A DNA stretch of 64,000 nt from Mycolicibacterium madagascariense (GTDB lineage: Bacteria; Actinomycetota; Actinomycetes; Mycobacteriales; Mycobacteriaceae), in contig NZ_AP022610.1 of assembly GCF_010729665.1 (NCBI RefSeq), forward strand, positions 3,720,001 to 3,784,000. The letters run 5' to 3'. A program made the position numbers and the translations under genes. Below are positions 8,678-17,709 of the stretch, piece by piece. The stretch's first letter is position 1. Every line of letters starts with the position of its first letter. Under the pieces are notes generated by a model. It saw only the letters and a program-made list of their open reading frames with translations. It was not told the DNA's origin and made no database searches.

Positions 8678-10263
8678 GTCCCGGCGATGCCGAGCAGCGA
8701 GAAGTTCAGCTCGTTGGCGCCGATGTTCTGACTCTCGGCGACTCCGGTGAGCCACTTCTGCGCGACGACCCAGTCCTTGTTGTAGGACAGGTTCAGGAAG
8801 CAGCCGGTCTGGCCGTACAGCTGGCCGGCCTTGACGTAGGTCGCGGTGTCCCCGGTGCCGAGGGCTTGGTCGAGTAGGCCGTTGACCTCCTTGGACTCGC
8901 ATCCGAAGTAGTTGATGCCGCCCGAGGCGTCCCAGAAGACGTGTCCCCACATGTAGGGGTCGCCGCCGTCGGGGCCGTTGTTGCCGTCGATGAACGCATC
9001 GGGTCCGCTGGGCGGGTTGTTGATCCACCCGAAGACCGTCGAGGTGTCATAACCCTGGGCGGACGCGGTGAGCCCGTCGGTCTGCAGGTTGGCCACCACG
9101 ATGTTGGCCATCGACTGCGCGTTGACGTTGCCGTTCGCGTAGCCGATCACCAGGTTCTTGGGCGCGTTGGGGGGCAGCGCCGCCACGTAGGCCTTCAGCG
9201 CACCGGCGTCGTAGGAGATGGCCTGCTTGTCGGCCCCTCCCGGGATCATGCCCTTGGCGTACATCGTCGTCCCCACCTCGGACCGCTTGCCGAGGACCTG
9301 ATCGACCAGCTTGGCCTGGTCGATCGACTTCAGGAAGGCCACCCTGGCGTCGGCGGTCTTGAAGAAGTCGTGGCTGGGATTGACGGTGACCAGGGCGCCC
9401 TGCAGGGTCGGCAGGAAGTAGTTGGACACCCCGGCGGCCTTGGCGTACTTGTCCAGGCTCGACGAGGGCAGCGCGGCGACGATGGTGTCGACGGTGCCGT
9501 TGTCGAACGCCAGCTCCAGCGCAGATTCGTCGGTGTAGACCGGCATTTCGATCTTCGTGAACGGCGACTTCTGACCCCAGTAGCCGTCGTAGCGGGTCAT
9601 CTCGTACTTGACCCCGGTCTGTGCGGTGGTCAGTTCGTAGGGCCCGGTGCCGAGATCGTGGGAGGACAGGTAGGTCTGGGCGTCGTCGGATCCCGCGTTG
9701 GCCTTGAGCCCGGTCGGTGACTCCATCTTGGGTCCGAACGGGGACGCCAGATAGCTCAGGAAGGCGGTGTTGGGCTTGGTGAGGGTGATGACGGCGGTGT
9801 AATCGTCCGGTGTGGCAACGTCTTTCACCGCCTGCACCATGTATGCCGCGCCACCCTTGACCGCGATGCGGCGCTTGAACGCCACGTCGACCGCCGCCGA
9901 GGTGAACGGCGTGCCGTCATGGAATGTGACGCCCTTGCGGAGGTGGAAGGTGTAGACGTCGTGGGTGGGGTTGACGTCCCACGTCTGCGCCAGTCGCGGC
10001 GCGATCTTCACGGCGTCGGTGTCGTTCTGGTACTGCACCAGCCCCTCGTAGGCGTTGATCATGATGGCCGTGCCGTTGTTGGCGTAGTAGATGTCGGGGT
10101 CCGGCGGCTGGCCGATGTCGCCGAGCAGTCCGACGGTGAGCGTGCCGTTCGTCGGGGCGGCCACGCCACCCCCGCCACTACCGCCGGTCGGCGTGCCGGA
10201 ACCACAGCCGGTGATGACGAGAGTCATTGCGGCACAGACGATGAGGGATCTGCGGACGGGCAT
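8674..10263 (-). CDS. Family 5 ABC solute-binding lipoprotein of the ten-gene operon
   Basis: The protein has 529 residues from ATG 10263, which follows GAAGGAG with a 7-bp gap. An in-frame ATG 18 bp upstream overlaps that ribosome site and is less likely. The signal peptide ends in the lipobox VITGC, followed by a Gly/Ser/Thr linker. Family 5 signatures include LRKGVTFHDGTPFTSAAVDVAF near residue 100. Family 5 members bind oligopeptides, nickel, opines, glycated amino acids and other compounds, so sequence alone does not fix the ligand. The catabolic genes upstream suggest a sugar-conjugated nitrogen compound. Only 26 bp separate it from the permease gene. Confidence 0.9.
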   Translation of the reverse strand: MPVRRSLIVCAAMTLVITGCGSGTPTGGSGGGGVAAPTNGTLTVGLLGDIGQPPDPDIYYANNGTAIMINAYEGLVQYQNDTDAVKIAPRLAQTWDVNPTHDVYTFHLRKGVTFHDGTPFTSAAVDVAFKRRIAVKGGAAYMVQAVKDVATPDDYTAVITLTKPNTAFLSYLASPFGPKMESPTGLKANAGSDDAQTYLSSHDLGTGPYELTTAQTGVKYEMTRYDGYWGQKSPFTKIEMPVYTDESALELAFDNGTVDTIVAALPSSSLDKYAKAAGVSNYFLPTLQGALVTVNPSHDFFKTADARVAFLKSIDQAKLVDQVLGKRSEVGTTMYAKGMIPGGADKQAISYDAGALKAYVAALPPNAPKNLVIGYANGNVNAQSMANIVVANLQTDGLTASAQGYDTSTVFGWINNPPSGPDAFIDGNNGPDGGDPYMWGHVFWDASGGINYFGCESKEVNGLLDQALGTGDTATYVKAGQLYGQTGCFLNLSYNKDWVVAQKWLTGVAESQNIGANELNFSLLGIAGT

Positions 10264-10289
10264 GGAGGGGCTCCTTCTCATTCGGCTTC

Positions 10290-11282
10290 CTATTCGACGG
10301 CGATGCGGGGGTCGGCGACGGCCTGCAGCAGGTCGACCGCGACGTTGGAGATGACGTAGATCGCACCGAGCACCAACGTGACCCCGGCGATAGCGGGGAA
10401 GTCGGCGACCGGGATGGACGCGGCGAGGTAGTTGCCGATGCCGGGCCAGGAGAAGACCTGCTCGACGACGACGACCCCGGCGAACATGAAGCCCAGTTGC
10501 AGCCCGGCCATGGACAGCGCCGGACCGATCGCGTTGCGGACGACGTGGTGCAGCACCACCTGCGCCTCGGTCAGCCCCTTGGATCGCGCCGTCCTGACGT
10601 AGTCGACGCCGAGGACGCTCTGCAGGGACGACCGGAACACCCGGCCGATCGCGACGGCGGGCGCGATGGACAGCACGACCGCGGGCAGCAGAAGATGCTG
10701 CAGCGCATCGCCGAACGCGTCGGCCTGTCCGTGCAGCAGCGTGTCGACGAGCTGCATGCCGAACGGTCCGGGGTCCTGGAAGTCGCCGACTCCCCTGGCC
10801 GGCAGCCAGCCCAGCTGACCGAAGAACACGATGATGCCGATCAGTGCCAGCAGGAACGGCGGCGCGGTGGCCAACAGCAGCAGCACGCCGCGCCCGAGTG
10901 CGGCGCCCGGCCAGCGCAGCGCACCCGACAGGGCATACAGCGTGCCGAGGAGCAGCGCGAGCAGGAACGCCACGACCACGAGTTCGACCGTCGCGGGCAG
11001 GTAGGTGGCGATGTCGGCCGTCACGGGTTGCCGGGTGCGCAGCGACCGGCCCAGATCCCCGGTGAGCAGGCCGCCGACGAAGCGGACGAACTGCACGAGC
11101 ATCGGATCGTTCAGGCCGAGTCGCTGCCGTTCCGCGGCGACCATCGCGTTCGACGCGTTCGCCCCGACGTAGGCGCGGGCGGGGTCACCCGGTGAGACCG
11201 ACTGCAGCAGGAAGATGACGAACGACAGGATCAGCAGGATGAGCACGGCCGTCGAGAGTCGGCGCAGCAGAAAGGATGTCAT
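10290..11282 (-). CDS. ABC transporter permease (OppB/DppB type)
   Basis: This 330-residue integral membrane permease has a first helix (AVLILLILSFVIFLLQSV), the OppB-type loop VSPGDPARAYVG, and the C-terminal transport domain with VRTARSKGLTEAQV and the terminal DPRIAVE. It would pair with the OppC-type permease encoded just upstream (3-bp gap) and be powered by the dual ATPase. It is only distantly similar to DppB in the same window, so the two importers are parallel systems and not a recent duplication. Confidence 0.9.
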   Translation of the reverse strand: MTSFLLRRLSTAVLILLILSFVIFLLQSVSPGDPARAYVGANASNAMVAAERQRLGLNDPMLVQFVRFVGGLLTGDLGRSLRTRQPVTADIATYLPATVELVVVAFLLALLLGTLYALSGALRWPGAALGRGVLLLLATAPPFLLALIGIIVFFGQLGWLPARGVGDFQDPGPFGMQLVDTLLHGQADAFGDALQHLLLPAVVLSIAPAVAIGRVFRSSLQSVLGVDYVRTARSKGLTEAQVVLHHVVRNAIGPALSMAGLQLGFMFAGVVVVEQVFSWPGIGNYLAASIPVADFPAIAGVTLVLGAIYVISNVAVDLLQAVADPRIAVE

Positions 11283-11285
11283 CGC

Positions 11286-12149
11286 CTACCTCCGCACCGG
11301 CAGCAGGTTGCGAATGGCGTCGCCACCGACGTTCGCGATCAGCGTCAGCAGCAGCACGGCCAGACCGGGGATGCCGGGCACCCACCAGTGGCTCAGCAGC
11401 TGACTCAACGTGCGCGCGGTGTCGGCGCCCAGTTCGGGCGCGGGCGCCTGCTGACCGAGGCCGAGGAAGGACAGCGCGGCGAGCAGGAGCACGACGTTGC
11501 CGACGTCGAGGCTGGCGGTGACGATCGCCGTCGGCACCACACCGGGCAGCAGGTGCCGGGTCAGGATGCGGACACGGCCCGCCTTGGCCAGCTTGGCCGC
11601 CTCGACGTGCGGCCGCGCGGCCAAGGCCTTCACCTCGCCGCGGACGATGCGGGCGTAGTACGGCCACCACACCAGCGCGACGCCGATGAGGGTGTTCATC
11701 AGTCCCGAACCCAGTGCCGCGACGATGGCGATGGCCACCAGCGCGCCCGGTAGCGCGAGGAAGAGGTCGGTGATGCGCATGAGGAACAGCGAGTCCACCC
11801 ACCCGCCGGTCGCGCCCGCGATCAACCCGATGGTGCCGCCGATGAGCAGCCCGCTGGCCACGATCACCAGCGCGCTGAGCCAGCTGACCTGCACGCCGAT
11901 CAGCGTGCGCGACAAAAGGTCTCGACCGATGCCGTCGGTGCCCAGCAGATGACCGGGGCTCAGCGGCGGCAGATCGAGTGCGCCGACGGGCTGAATGGGG
12001 TCGTAGGGGGCCAACGTTCGCGCGAACACCGCGACCAGGGTCAGCGCGACCAGCAGCCCGAGGATCGCGAACGCCGCCGGTCGGCCGAGGTGGGCACCGC
12101 CCACCGTGACGGGCTTGGAACGCCACCGGGGTACGAGGGTCGTGGTCAT
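11286..12149 (-). CDS. ABC transporter permease (OppC/DppC type)
   Basis: The protein has 287 residues. ATG 12149 overlaps the ATPase stop as ATGA, which sets the start. The open frame extends upstream only as antisense-like sequence. The OppC hallmark HLLGTDGIGRDLLSRTLIG occurs near residue 70, and the EAA-type loop LLAALSFLGLGQQAPAPELG lies in the second half. It contributes the second half of the membrane channel of this importer. Confidence 0.9.
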   Translation of the reverse strand: MTTTLVPRWRSKPVTVGGAHLGRPAAFAILGLLVALTLVAVFARTLAPYDPIQPVGALDLPPLSPGHLLGTDGIGRDLLSRTLIGVQVSWLSALVIVASGLLIGGTIGLIAGATGGWVDSLFLMRITDLFLALPGALVAIAIVAALGSGLMNTLIGVALVWWPYYARIVRGEVKALAARPHVEAAKLAKAGRVRILTRHLLPGVVPTAIVTASLDVGNVVLLLAALSFLGLGQQAPAPELGADTARTLSQLLSHWWVPGIPGLAVLLLTLIANVGGDAIRNLLPVRR

Positions 12150-13705
12150 GGCGTGACACCTCCGACGATCTCGGGGACCGCGGCCAGCAACGCACGCGTG
12201 TAGGCCTCGCGGGGCTGTGACACCACCTGCTCGGCGGGTCCCAGTTCGACGATGCGGCCCGCCTGCATGACCGCGATGCGGTCGCCCATCAGCCGGGCCA
12301 CGGCCAGGTCGTGGGTGACGAAGAGGACCGTCATGCCGATCCGGGCGCGCAGGTCCCTGATGAGGGCCAGGACGCTCTTGGCGAGTGAGGCGTCCAGCGC
12401 GCTGGTCGGCTCGTCGCACAGCAGCACCGACGGCGGAATCATGGTCGCGCGGGCCAGCCCGACGCGCTGCCGCTGGCCGCCGGACAGCTCCCCCGGCCTG
12501 GCCGTGGCGACCTCGGCGGGCAGGTCGACGGCCGCGAGCGCGGCGACGACGCGGTCGCGAACGACGCTGCGGGACAGCTTGAGTGGGCGCAGTCGTTCGC
12601 CGAGGATCTCGCCGATCGACAGCCACGGCGTCAACGAGGAACCCGCGTCCTGGAACACCATCTGCGGTCCGCCGTCGCCGGCGAGCTCGACGCGGCCCGA
12701 CGTCGGCCGTTCCAATCCCGCCACGATGCGCAGCAGCGTCGACTTGCCCGAGCCGCTCTCCCCGACGATGGCGACGGCCTCGCCCGGGGCGACGTCGAGA
12801 TCGACGCCGTCGACGGCCGCCACCTCGTGCCGGCGACGGCCGTGGCGTACGTGGAACGTCCGGCGCAGGTCTCGGATCGCGACCGCGGGTGACGAATCTG
12901 GTTGTGCGCCAGCATCATCGAATCGCTCGTCGCGCGACATCGTCAACGTCAGCCGCGAAGCCAGCAGCGAGCGGGTGTAGTCGTGCCGGGGCGCGCGCAC
13001 GACGTCGGCGGCCGCACCGATCTCGACGAGTTCACCGCGGTGCATGACGGCGAGCCGGTCGGCGATCTGATCGGCGACGCCGAGGTCGTGGGTGATGAGC
13101 AGTACCGAGCAGCCGAAGTCGTCGCGCAGTTCGCGCAGCAGGTCGAGCAGCTGCGCCTGCACGGTGACGTCGAGTGCGGTGGTCGGCTCGTCGGCCACCA
13201 GCAGCGTAGGCCGGTTCGCGACCGCGATGGCGGCCATCACGCGCTGGCGCAGACCACCGGAGAGCTCGTGCGGGTAGACGCGCAACCGCAGTGCGGCGTC
13301 CCTCACCCCGACGGTCTGCAGCAGGCGCACCGACTCGGCGTCGTCGCCCGTGGCCTCGCCGATCTGCCTGCCGATGCGCATGGTCGGGTTCAGCGACGTC
13401 ATCGGGTCCTGGAAGATCGCGCCGAGGACGTCGCGACGCACCGCGCGCAGTTCGTCGCGGCCCGCGCTCAGCAGGTCGACCCCGCCGACGGTGACGCGCC
13501 CCTCGGTGACCGGGTGCGATTCCTGGGGCAGCAGCCCGAGCAGGCTGAGCGCGAGAACGCTCTTGCCCGAACCGGATTCGCCGACCAGCCCGAGGATCTC
13601 ACCGGGTTGGATCCGCAGGTCGACGTGGGAGAGGACCTGGCTGCGCACGCCGTTGCGCACCAGCGACAGCGAGTAGTCCTCGACCGTGGCGACCGGCGTG
13701 CTCAT
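12146..13705 (-). CDS. Fused dual ABC ATPase for peptide-type importer
   Basis: This 519-residue protein has two nucleotide-binding modules. The first has Walker A GESGSGKS at 43-50, signature LSGGLRQR and Walker B LLVADEP. The second has GESGSGKS near 315, LSGGQRQR and LLCDEP. The first signature has Leu in place of the usual Gln, which is seen in some members and does not by itself imply inactivity. It is built like DppD but clearly divergent from it. It overlaps the neighbouring genes by 4 bp on both sides, tying the transporter directly to the catabolic genes upstream. Confidence 0.92.
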   Translation of the reverse strand: MSTPVATVEDYSLSLVRNGVRSQVLSHVDLRIQPGEILGLVGESGSGKSVLALSLLGLLPQESHPVTEGRVTVGGVDLLSAGRDELRAVRRDVLGAIFQDPMTSLNPTMRIGRQIGEATGDDAESVRLLQTVGVRDAALRLRVYPHELSGGLRQRVMAAIAVANRPTLLVADEPTTALDVTVQAQLLDLLRELRDDFGCSVLLITHDLGVADQIADRLAVMHRGELVEIGAAADVVRAPRHDYTRSLLASRLTLTMSRDERFDDAGAQPDSSPAVAIRDLRRTFHVRHGRRRHEVAAVDGVDLDVAPGEAVAIVGESGSGKSTLLRIVAGLERPTSGRVELAGDGGPQMVFQDAGSSLTPWLSIGEILGERLRPLKLSRSVVRDRVVAALAAVDLPAEVATARPGELSGGQRQRVGLARATMIPPSVLLCDEPTSALDASLAKSVLALIRDLRARIGMTVLFVTHDLAVARLMGDRIAVMQAGRIVELGPAEQVVSQPREAYTRALLAAVPEIVGGVTP

Positions 13706-14610
13706 CGCGTCGCCTCCACGGGCATCGGGAACAGCTGTGGCGACGCCACGACGGCGCGGTGGATCTCGCGCGGCGTCGTCAGCCAGACCCCGTCGGTGGC
13801 GGCGATGCGCTCCAGCGCCCTCGCGATGGGGCCGAGGCGGAACGGCGCACCAGAGATGAACGAGTGCAGCACCACGCTCATCACCAGGGGGTGGTGCTCG
13901 GCGCCGGCGTGGAGTTCGGTGAACTCGTCGTCGATCATCTCGGCGAAGGCGCGGGGCGACACGCTGCGGCCGATCATCGTCGACGAGTCGTTGAGCTCGG
14001 CGGCGTACGGGATGGCCAGCAGCGGCCCCGCCGCGGTGGTCAACCAGACCGGCTGATCGTCGAGCCGGAGGTCGAGCAGGTAGCGATACCCGTTGTCGGC
14101 CAACAGGTTCAGAGTATCCGATGTCTGCGTCAGCCATGGGCTCGACCACCCGCCGGGCGCGAGGCCCTCCTCGACGCGGATGCGGTCGGCGACGTCGGCC
14201 AGGTACGCGCGCTGCGCGGTGGCGCTCATCTCGGCCAGCGTGTCGGAGTTGGAGCGGCCGTGCCCGACGATCTCCGCGGCGGCGGCGCGGGCGGCGACCA
14301 GCACGTCCGGCGCCTCGTCGTACACGTCGGTGTTCAGCAGCACGGTCGGCGGGATGCCGAGGCGCTCGAGCCGCTCGAACAGCCGGAAGGCGCCGACGCG
14401 GTTGCCGTAGTCGCGCCAGGCGGTGTTCACCACGTCGGGTGCGGCGACGTCGGCGAGGACGTCCTCGGCGTGACCCTCGCCGAACCGGTAGGACTCGACG
14501 CCGACGCAGACCACGACGGCGAGCCTGGCCCCGCCCGGCCAGCGCCCCTGGGGGCGCGAGGGCAGCGGCGAGTACCGGTAGTGCGCCGGGTTCGGCACGG
14601 GCGCGTTCAC
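13702..14610 (-). CDS. Polysaccharide-deacetylase-fold hydrolase, PuuE (allantoinase)-like
   Basis: The protein has 302 residues. GTG 14610 overlaps the amidohydrolase stop as GTGA. It belongs to the NodB/carbohydrate esterase 4 fold, in the branch that includes bacterial PuuE allantoinases: it has DYGNRVGAFRLFERLERLGIP near residue 65, EIVGHGRSNSD near 112 and VVLHSFISG near 245. There is no signal peptide, so it acts in the cytoplasm, which argues against a cell-wall deacetylase. Cleavage of a cyclic amide or an N-acyl group is plausible. The neighbouring hydantoin-type racemase and amidohydrolase support nitrogen-ring chemistry. The substrate is inferred only. Confidence 0.8.
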   Translation of the reverse strand: MNAPVPNPAHYRYSPLPSRPQGRWPGGARLAVVVCVGVESYRFGEGHAEDVLADVAAPDVVNTAWRDYGNRVGAFRLFERLERLGIPPTVLLNTDVYDEAPDVLVAARAAAAEIVGHGRSNSDTLAEMSATAQRAYLADVADRIRVEEGLAPGGWSSPWLTQTSDTLNLLADNGYRYLLDLRLDDQPVWLTTAAGPLLAIPYAAELNDSSTMIGRSVSPRAFAEMIDDEFTELHAGAEHHPLVMSVVLHSFISGAPFRLGPIARALERIAATDGVWLTTPREIHRAVVASPQLFPMPVEATR

Positions 14611-16115
14611 GACGTCAACCACCGGCTGAAGCCCACGTCCGCGGCCGCGGCCCGCCGGACGATCTGCTGGTACGCCGGGTACAGGCGCTCGGCGTCGCGA
14701 CGGGCGGCGTGCACCCTGGATAGCTTGGCGGCGAACAGCTCTCGCGCCTCGTCGAGCAGGGCGGTCTCGTCCACGCTGGTGACGTGCCCGTGCTCGGCGA
14801 CCACGCGCCCCGCCACCATGGTCAGCACGACGTCGCGGCCGTCCTCGCAGTGCACCAGTTGCTCCCGTAGGTCGTTGAGTGGGGTGAAGGCGATGGCGTG
14901 CAGGTCGACCAGCGCGAGGTCGGCGAGCCTGCCCTCGGCGACCGCGCCGAGGTCGTCGGATCGCCGGGTCGCCCTGGCGCCGCCCTGCCACAGTGCGGTG
15001 AGAACCTCTGGGGCCGTGGGCCAGTCGTCGCTGTCCAGACCGGAGACGTTGTGGATCAGGCCCGCGGTCTTCGCGACGGTCCACACGTTGATGGCGTCGT
15101 CGCAGATCGCCTCGTCGGTCCCCAGTGCCACCGGGATGCCGTGGTTCAGCATGGCCCGCCATGGCAGCACGCCGCTGCCGAGGCGCAGGTTGCTCACCGG
15201 GTTGTGCACGACCGTCGAGCCGGCCTCGGCGATGACGTCGAGGTCGGCGTCGTCCACCCACACCGCGTGGATGACGTTGGTGTGCGGCTTGAGAAGGCCT
15301 GCCGCAGCGGTGTATTGGACGAGGGATTGACCGGCGAAGCGGGGCTGTTCGGTCATCAGGGTGCGCTGGACCTTGGTCTCTAGCATGTGCGCGTAGAGCG
15401 GGAGACCGTGACGCTCGGCCAGGTCGTCGAGCGCGGCGAAGTAGTCCAGGCTGACGCGCTGCGGCGCGGAGATGGAGACGGCCGCGCGGATCCGATCGTC
15501 GGCGGCGCCGTGCCACGTGCCGATGAGGTGGTCGTAGGCCTCGAGCAGCTGCGCGGCGGGCGCGGGCGCCGGCGCGGCGAACGTCTCGCGCACGCCCTCG
15601 TCGAGACCGTCGAGGAAGGGCAGCTTCTCCGTCTCCGGCAGCTCGGGCTGATCGAGGGCGAGGAACGCCCGAATTCCGCTGTCGCGGTAGGCCGATGCCA
15701 CGGCGTCGATGATCGCCGGATCGGGGAACGGCATGAGGAAGGCGTCGTCCTGCACCGTGGTGATGCCGCGCTGCAGCATCTCGATCGCACCGAGCATGGT
15801 CCGCAGATAGGCCTCCCGGGGCGTCGGCGTCAGTGCCGGGTCCGCGGGTGACTCGTACAGCATGAACAATTCGAGCGGCAGACTCCTGACCGAACCCTTG
15901 AGATGGTTGGCCGGAGAATGGAAGTGGGCGTTGATCAGACCCGGCACCAGGAGGTGACGGCCCGCGCCATCGACGATCCTGGCGTCGGGCGGGGGCGTCA
16001 GGTCCGATCCGATCGCCGTGATGCGATCGGTCTCGACCAGCACGTCGACCGGCCCGGTCATCGCGGTGGGGGATGTCTCGTCGTAGACGAGGACGTCGTG
16101 GAACAGGACGGTCAT
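14607..16115 (-). CDS. Metal-dependent amidohydrolase (chlorohydrolase / nucleobase-deaminase-like)
   Basis: This 502-residue protein belongs to the AtzA/TrzN/guanine-deaminase branch of amidohydrolases. The metal site includes PGLINAHFHSPANHLKG near residue 56, a His in LYAHMLETK near 240, His in NVIHAVWVDD, and the Asp in VALGTDEAICDD near 345. These enzymes hydrolyse deaminations, dechlorinations or ring openings of N-heterocycles. ATG 16115 overlaps the racemase stop as ATGA. It is cytoplasmic by lack of a signal peptide. Together with the racemase and PuuE-like protein it suggests stepwise degradation of a nitrogen-rich ring after uptake. Confidence 0.85.
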   Translation of the reverse strand: MTVLFHDVLVYDETSPTAMTGPVDVLVETDRITAIGSDLTPPPDARIVDGAGRHLLVPGLINAHFHSPANHLKGSVRSLPLELFMLYESPADPALTPTPREAYLRTMLGAIEMLQRGITTVQDDAFLMPFPDPAIIDAVASAYRDSGIRAFLALDQPELPETEKLPFLDGLDEGVRETFAAPAPAPAAQLLEAYDHLIGTWHGAADDRIRAAVSISAPQRVSLDYFAALDDLAERHGLPLYAHMLETKVQRTLMTEQPRFAGQSLVQYTAAAGLLKPHTNVIHAVWVDDADLDVIAEAGSTVVHNPVSNLRLGSGVLPWRAMLNHGIPVALGTDEAICDDAINVWTVAKTAGLIHNVSGLDSDDWPTAPEVLTALWQGGARATRRSDDLGAVAEGRLADLALVDLHAIAFTPLNDLREQLVHCEDGRDVVLTMVAGRVVAEHGHVTSVDETALLDEARELFAAKLSRVHAARRDAERLYPAYQQIVRRAAAADVGFSRWLTS

Positions 16116-16828
16116 CGCGGCCTCACCACGTAGTCGGGACCGGGCATGGCGCCAAAGGTGTTGGCGCGCGACGTGTTCAGGCCCATCGCCACCAAGCCGG
16201 CGGCGATGCCGACCGCGGCGGCGACGCCGTCGACGACCGGCACCCCGAGGTCCCGCGACAGCGGCGTCACCAGGTCGGCGAGGCCCGCACACCCCAGGAC
16301 GACGGCCTCGGCGCCCGCAGTCGTCATCTGCTCGCGCGCCGCCGCGGCGAACGCATCGAGCAGGTGGGTCGAACCGCCGACGAGGTCGGCCACCGGCACG
16401 TCGACGGCCACCACGGTGCACCGGTGCCCGAGCCCGAGCGCCTGCACGACGCGGTCGCTGTGGGCGATCGTGCGGGCGGGCAGCGTCACGACGGTGAACC
16501 GGTGGGCCACCAGGCACGCGGTCTGCAGCGCGGCCTCGGTCATCCCGACGACGGGACAGGTGGCGACCTCCCTGGCGGCCTGCACCCCGGTGTCACCGAA
16601 GCAGGCGACGACGAAGGCGTCGGTGCGCGCCTGGTGTTCCACGACCTGTTCGAGCACGCCGAGTGCGGCGACGGTCTCCTCGGCGTGGCTCTCGACGCTG
16701 GGCACGCCGACCGCGGGGTGTGCACCCGTCACGGTCACGCCCGGGCCCGAGACCCGTTGCGCCGCAGCGACGATGGTGTCGGTGAGCTCAGCCGAGGTGT
16801 TGGGGTTGAGCACGGTGATCCGCGTCAT
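16112..16828 (-). CDS. Asp/Glu/hydantoin racemase family protein
   Basis: This 238-residue protein starts with the family sequence ITVLNPNTSAELTDTI. Two active-site cysteines sit where the family needs them, in VVACFGDTG (about residue 76) and VVLGCAGLAD (about 186), so two-base racemisation is possible. Relatives racemise hydantoins or allantoin. Its presence beside an amidohydrolase and a PuuE-like enzyme fits interconversion of a chiral cyclic ureide before ring opening. It overlaps the genes on both sides by 4 bp. Confidence 0.87.
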   Translation of the reverse strand: MTRITVLNPNTSAELTDTIVAAAQRVSGPGVTVTGAHPAVGVPSVESHAEETVAALGVLEQVVEHQARTDAFVVACFGDTGVQAAREVATCPVVGMTEAALQTACLVAHRFTVVTLPARTIAHSDRVVQALGLGHRCTVVAVDVPVADLVGGSTHLLDAFAAAAREQMTTAGAEAVVLGCAGLADLVTPLSRDLGVPVVDGVAAAVGIAAGLVAMGLNTSRANTFGAMPGPDYVVRPR

Positions 16829-17709
16829 CGGCCGGCTCCGGTCGTCGTGGCGGCGAGCAGCGCGCTCGCGCCGGGGCCGCTGACGGCCAGTCGCGCCGCG
16901 GCTGCCCCGGCGCGTGCCGCGGCGATCGGGTCGCCGCTGCGCAGGTGCTCGGCGGCGAAGCCACCGCAGAAGGCGTCGCCCGCCCCGGTGCTGTCGACCG
17001 GCGTGACGACGTCGGCGGGCACCGGTACCGGCTCCGGGTGCGCGCTCGTCGCCACCAGGCAGCCCGCCGCGGCGCGCTTCACGACGACGACCCGGGGACC
17101 GAGTGCGAGGAAGCCCGCGATGGCCCCCCGTAGATCCGAGGTTCCGGCCAGCGCGACCGCCTCGACCTCGCTGGGCAGGAACACGTCACACGCGGCGACA
17201 GCCTCGCGCAGCTCGCGCTCGTGGCCCGCGACGTAGTCCTCCTGCGGGTCGAAGAAGAGGGTGGCGGACGTGCGCGGGCGCAGCCAGGCCGACAGCGCGA
17301 GCTGCGCGTGCAGCGCCATCGCCGACAGCAGCACGCCGGCCGACGCCAGCACGTCGGCGCCGACGTCGCCGGGATGCACCGACAGCGCCTCGAAGTGCTC
17401 CTCGCCGTGGACGAGCTCCCACGTGCGACCACCGTCGGCGTCGTACCGAACGACGTTGCGCACCAGGGGAAGATCTCGTCGCGGCAGTGCTGCGGGGTCA
17501 CTGCCCGTCGACCGGATGGCGGTCAGCAGCTCCTCGGGTGCGTCGACGCCGAGCGGCGCCAGGAGCGCGGCCCGGCCGCCGACGAATCGAGCGCCGAGTG
17601 CCGCGTAGAGGGCGTCACCACCGATCGACTCGACGCGTTCGCCGGTGGCGGATACGGCCTCGTCGATCGTGAGGTTGCCGATGCACGTCAGGAGCGCCGA
17701 CTCAGCCAC
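16825..17709 (-). CDS. PfkB-family sugar kinase
   Basis: This 294-residue ribokinase-fold enzyme starts at a GTG overlapping the SIS gene by 8 bp (GTGGCTGA). The family signature near the C-terminus, DSTGAGDAFCGGF at about residues 239-251, contains the catalytic Asp and the anion hole. The substrate side has GGDALYAALGARFVGG near residue 30. In frl-type operons a PfkB kinase (FrlD) phosphorylates the sugar part of a fructosyl-amine before an SIS enzyme cleaves it. The direct pairing with an SIS gene here suggests the same two-step logic. Confidence 0.88.
   Translation of the reverse strand: MAESALLTCIGNLTIDEAVSATGERVESIGGDALYAALGARFVGGRAALLAPLGVDAPEELLTAIRSTGSDPAALPRRDLPLVRNVVRYDADGGRTWELVHGEEHFEALSVHPGDVGADVLASAGVLLSAMALHAQLALSAWLRPRTSATLFFDPQEDYVAGHERELREAVAACDVFLPSEVEAVALAGTSDLRGAIAGFLALGPRVVVVKRAAAGCLVATSAHPEPVPVPADVVTPVDSTGAGDAFCGGFAAEHLRSGDPIAAARAGAAAARLAVSGPGASALLAATTTGAGR

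Noticed and set aside
1644..13705. Recent duplication of one dpp operon into two
   Set aside because: The two importers differ in gene order, and the proteins share only family-level similarity.
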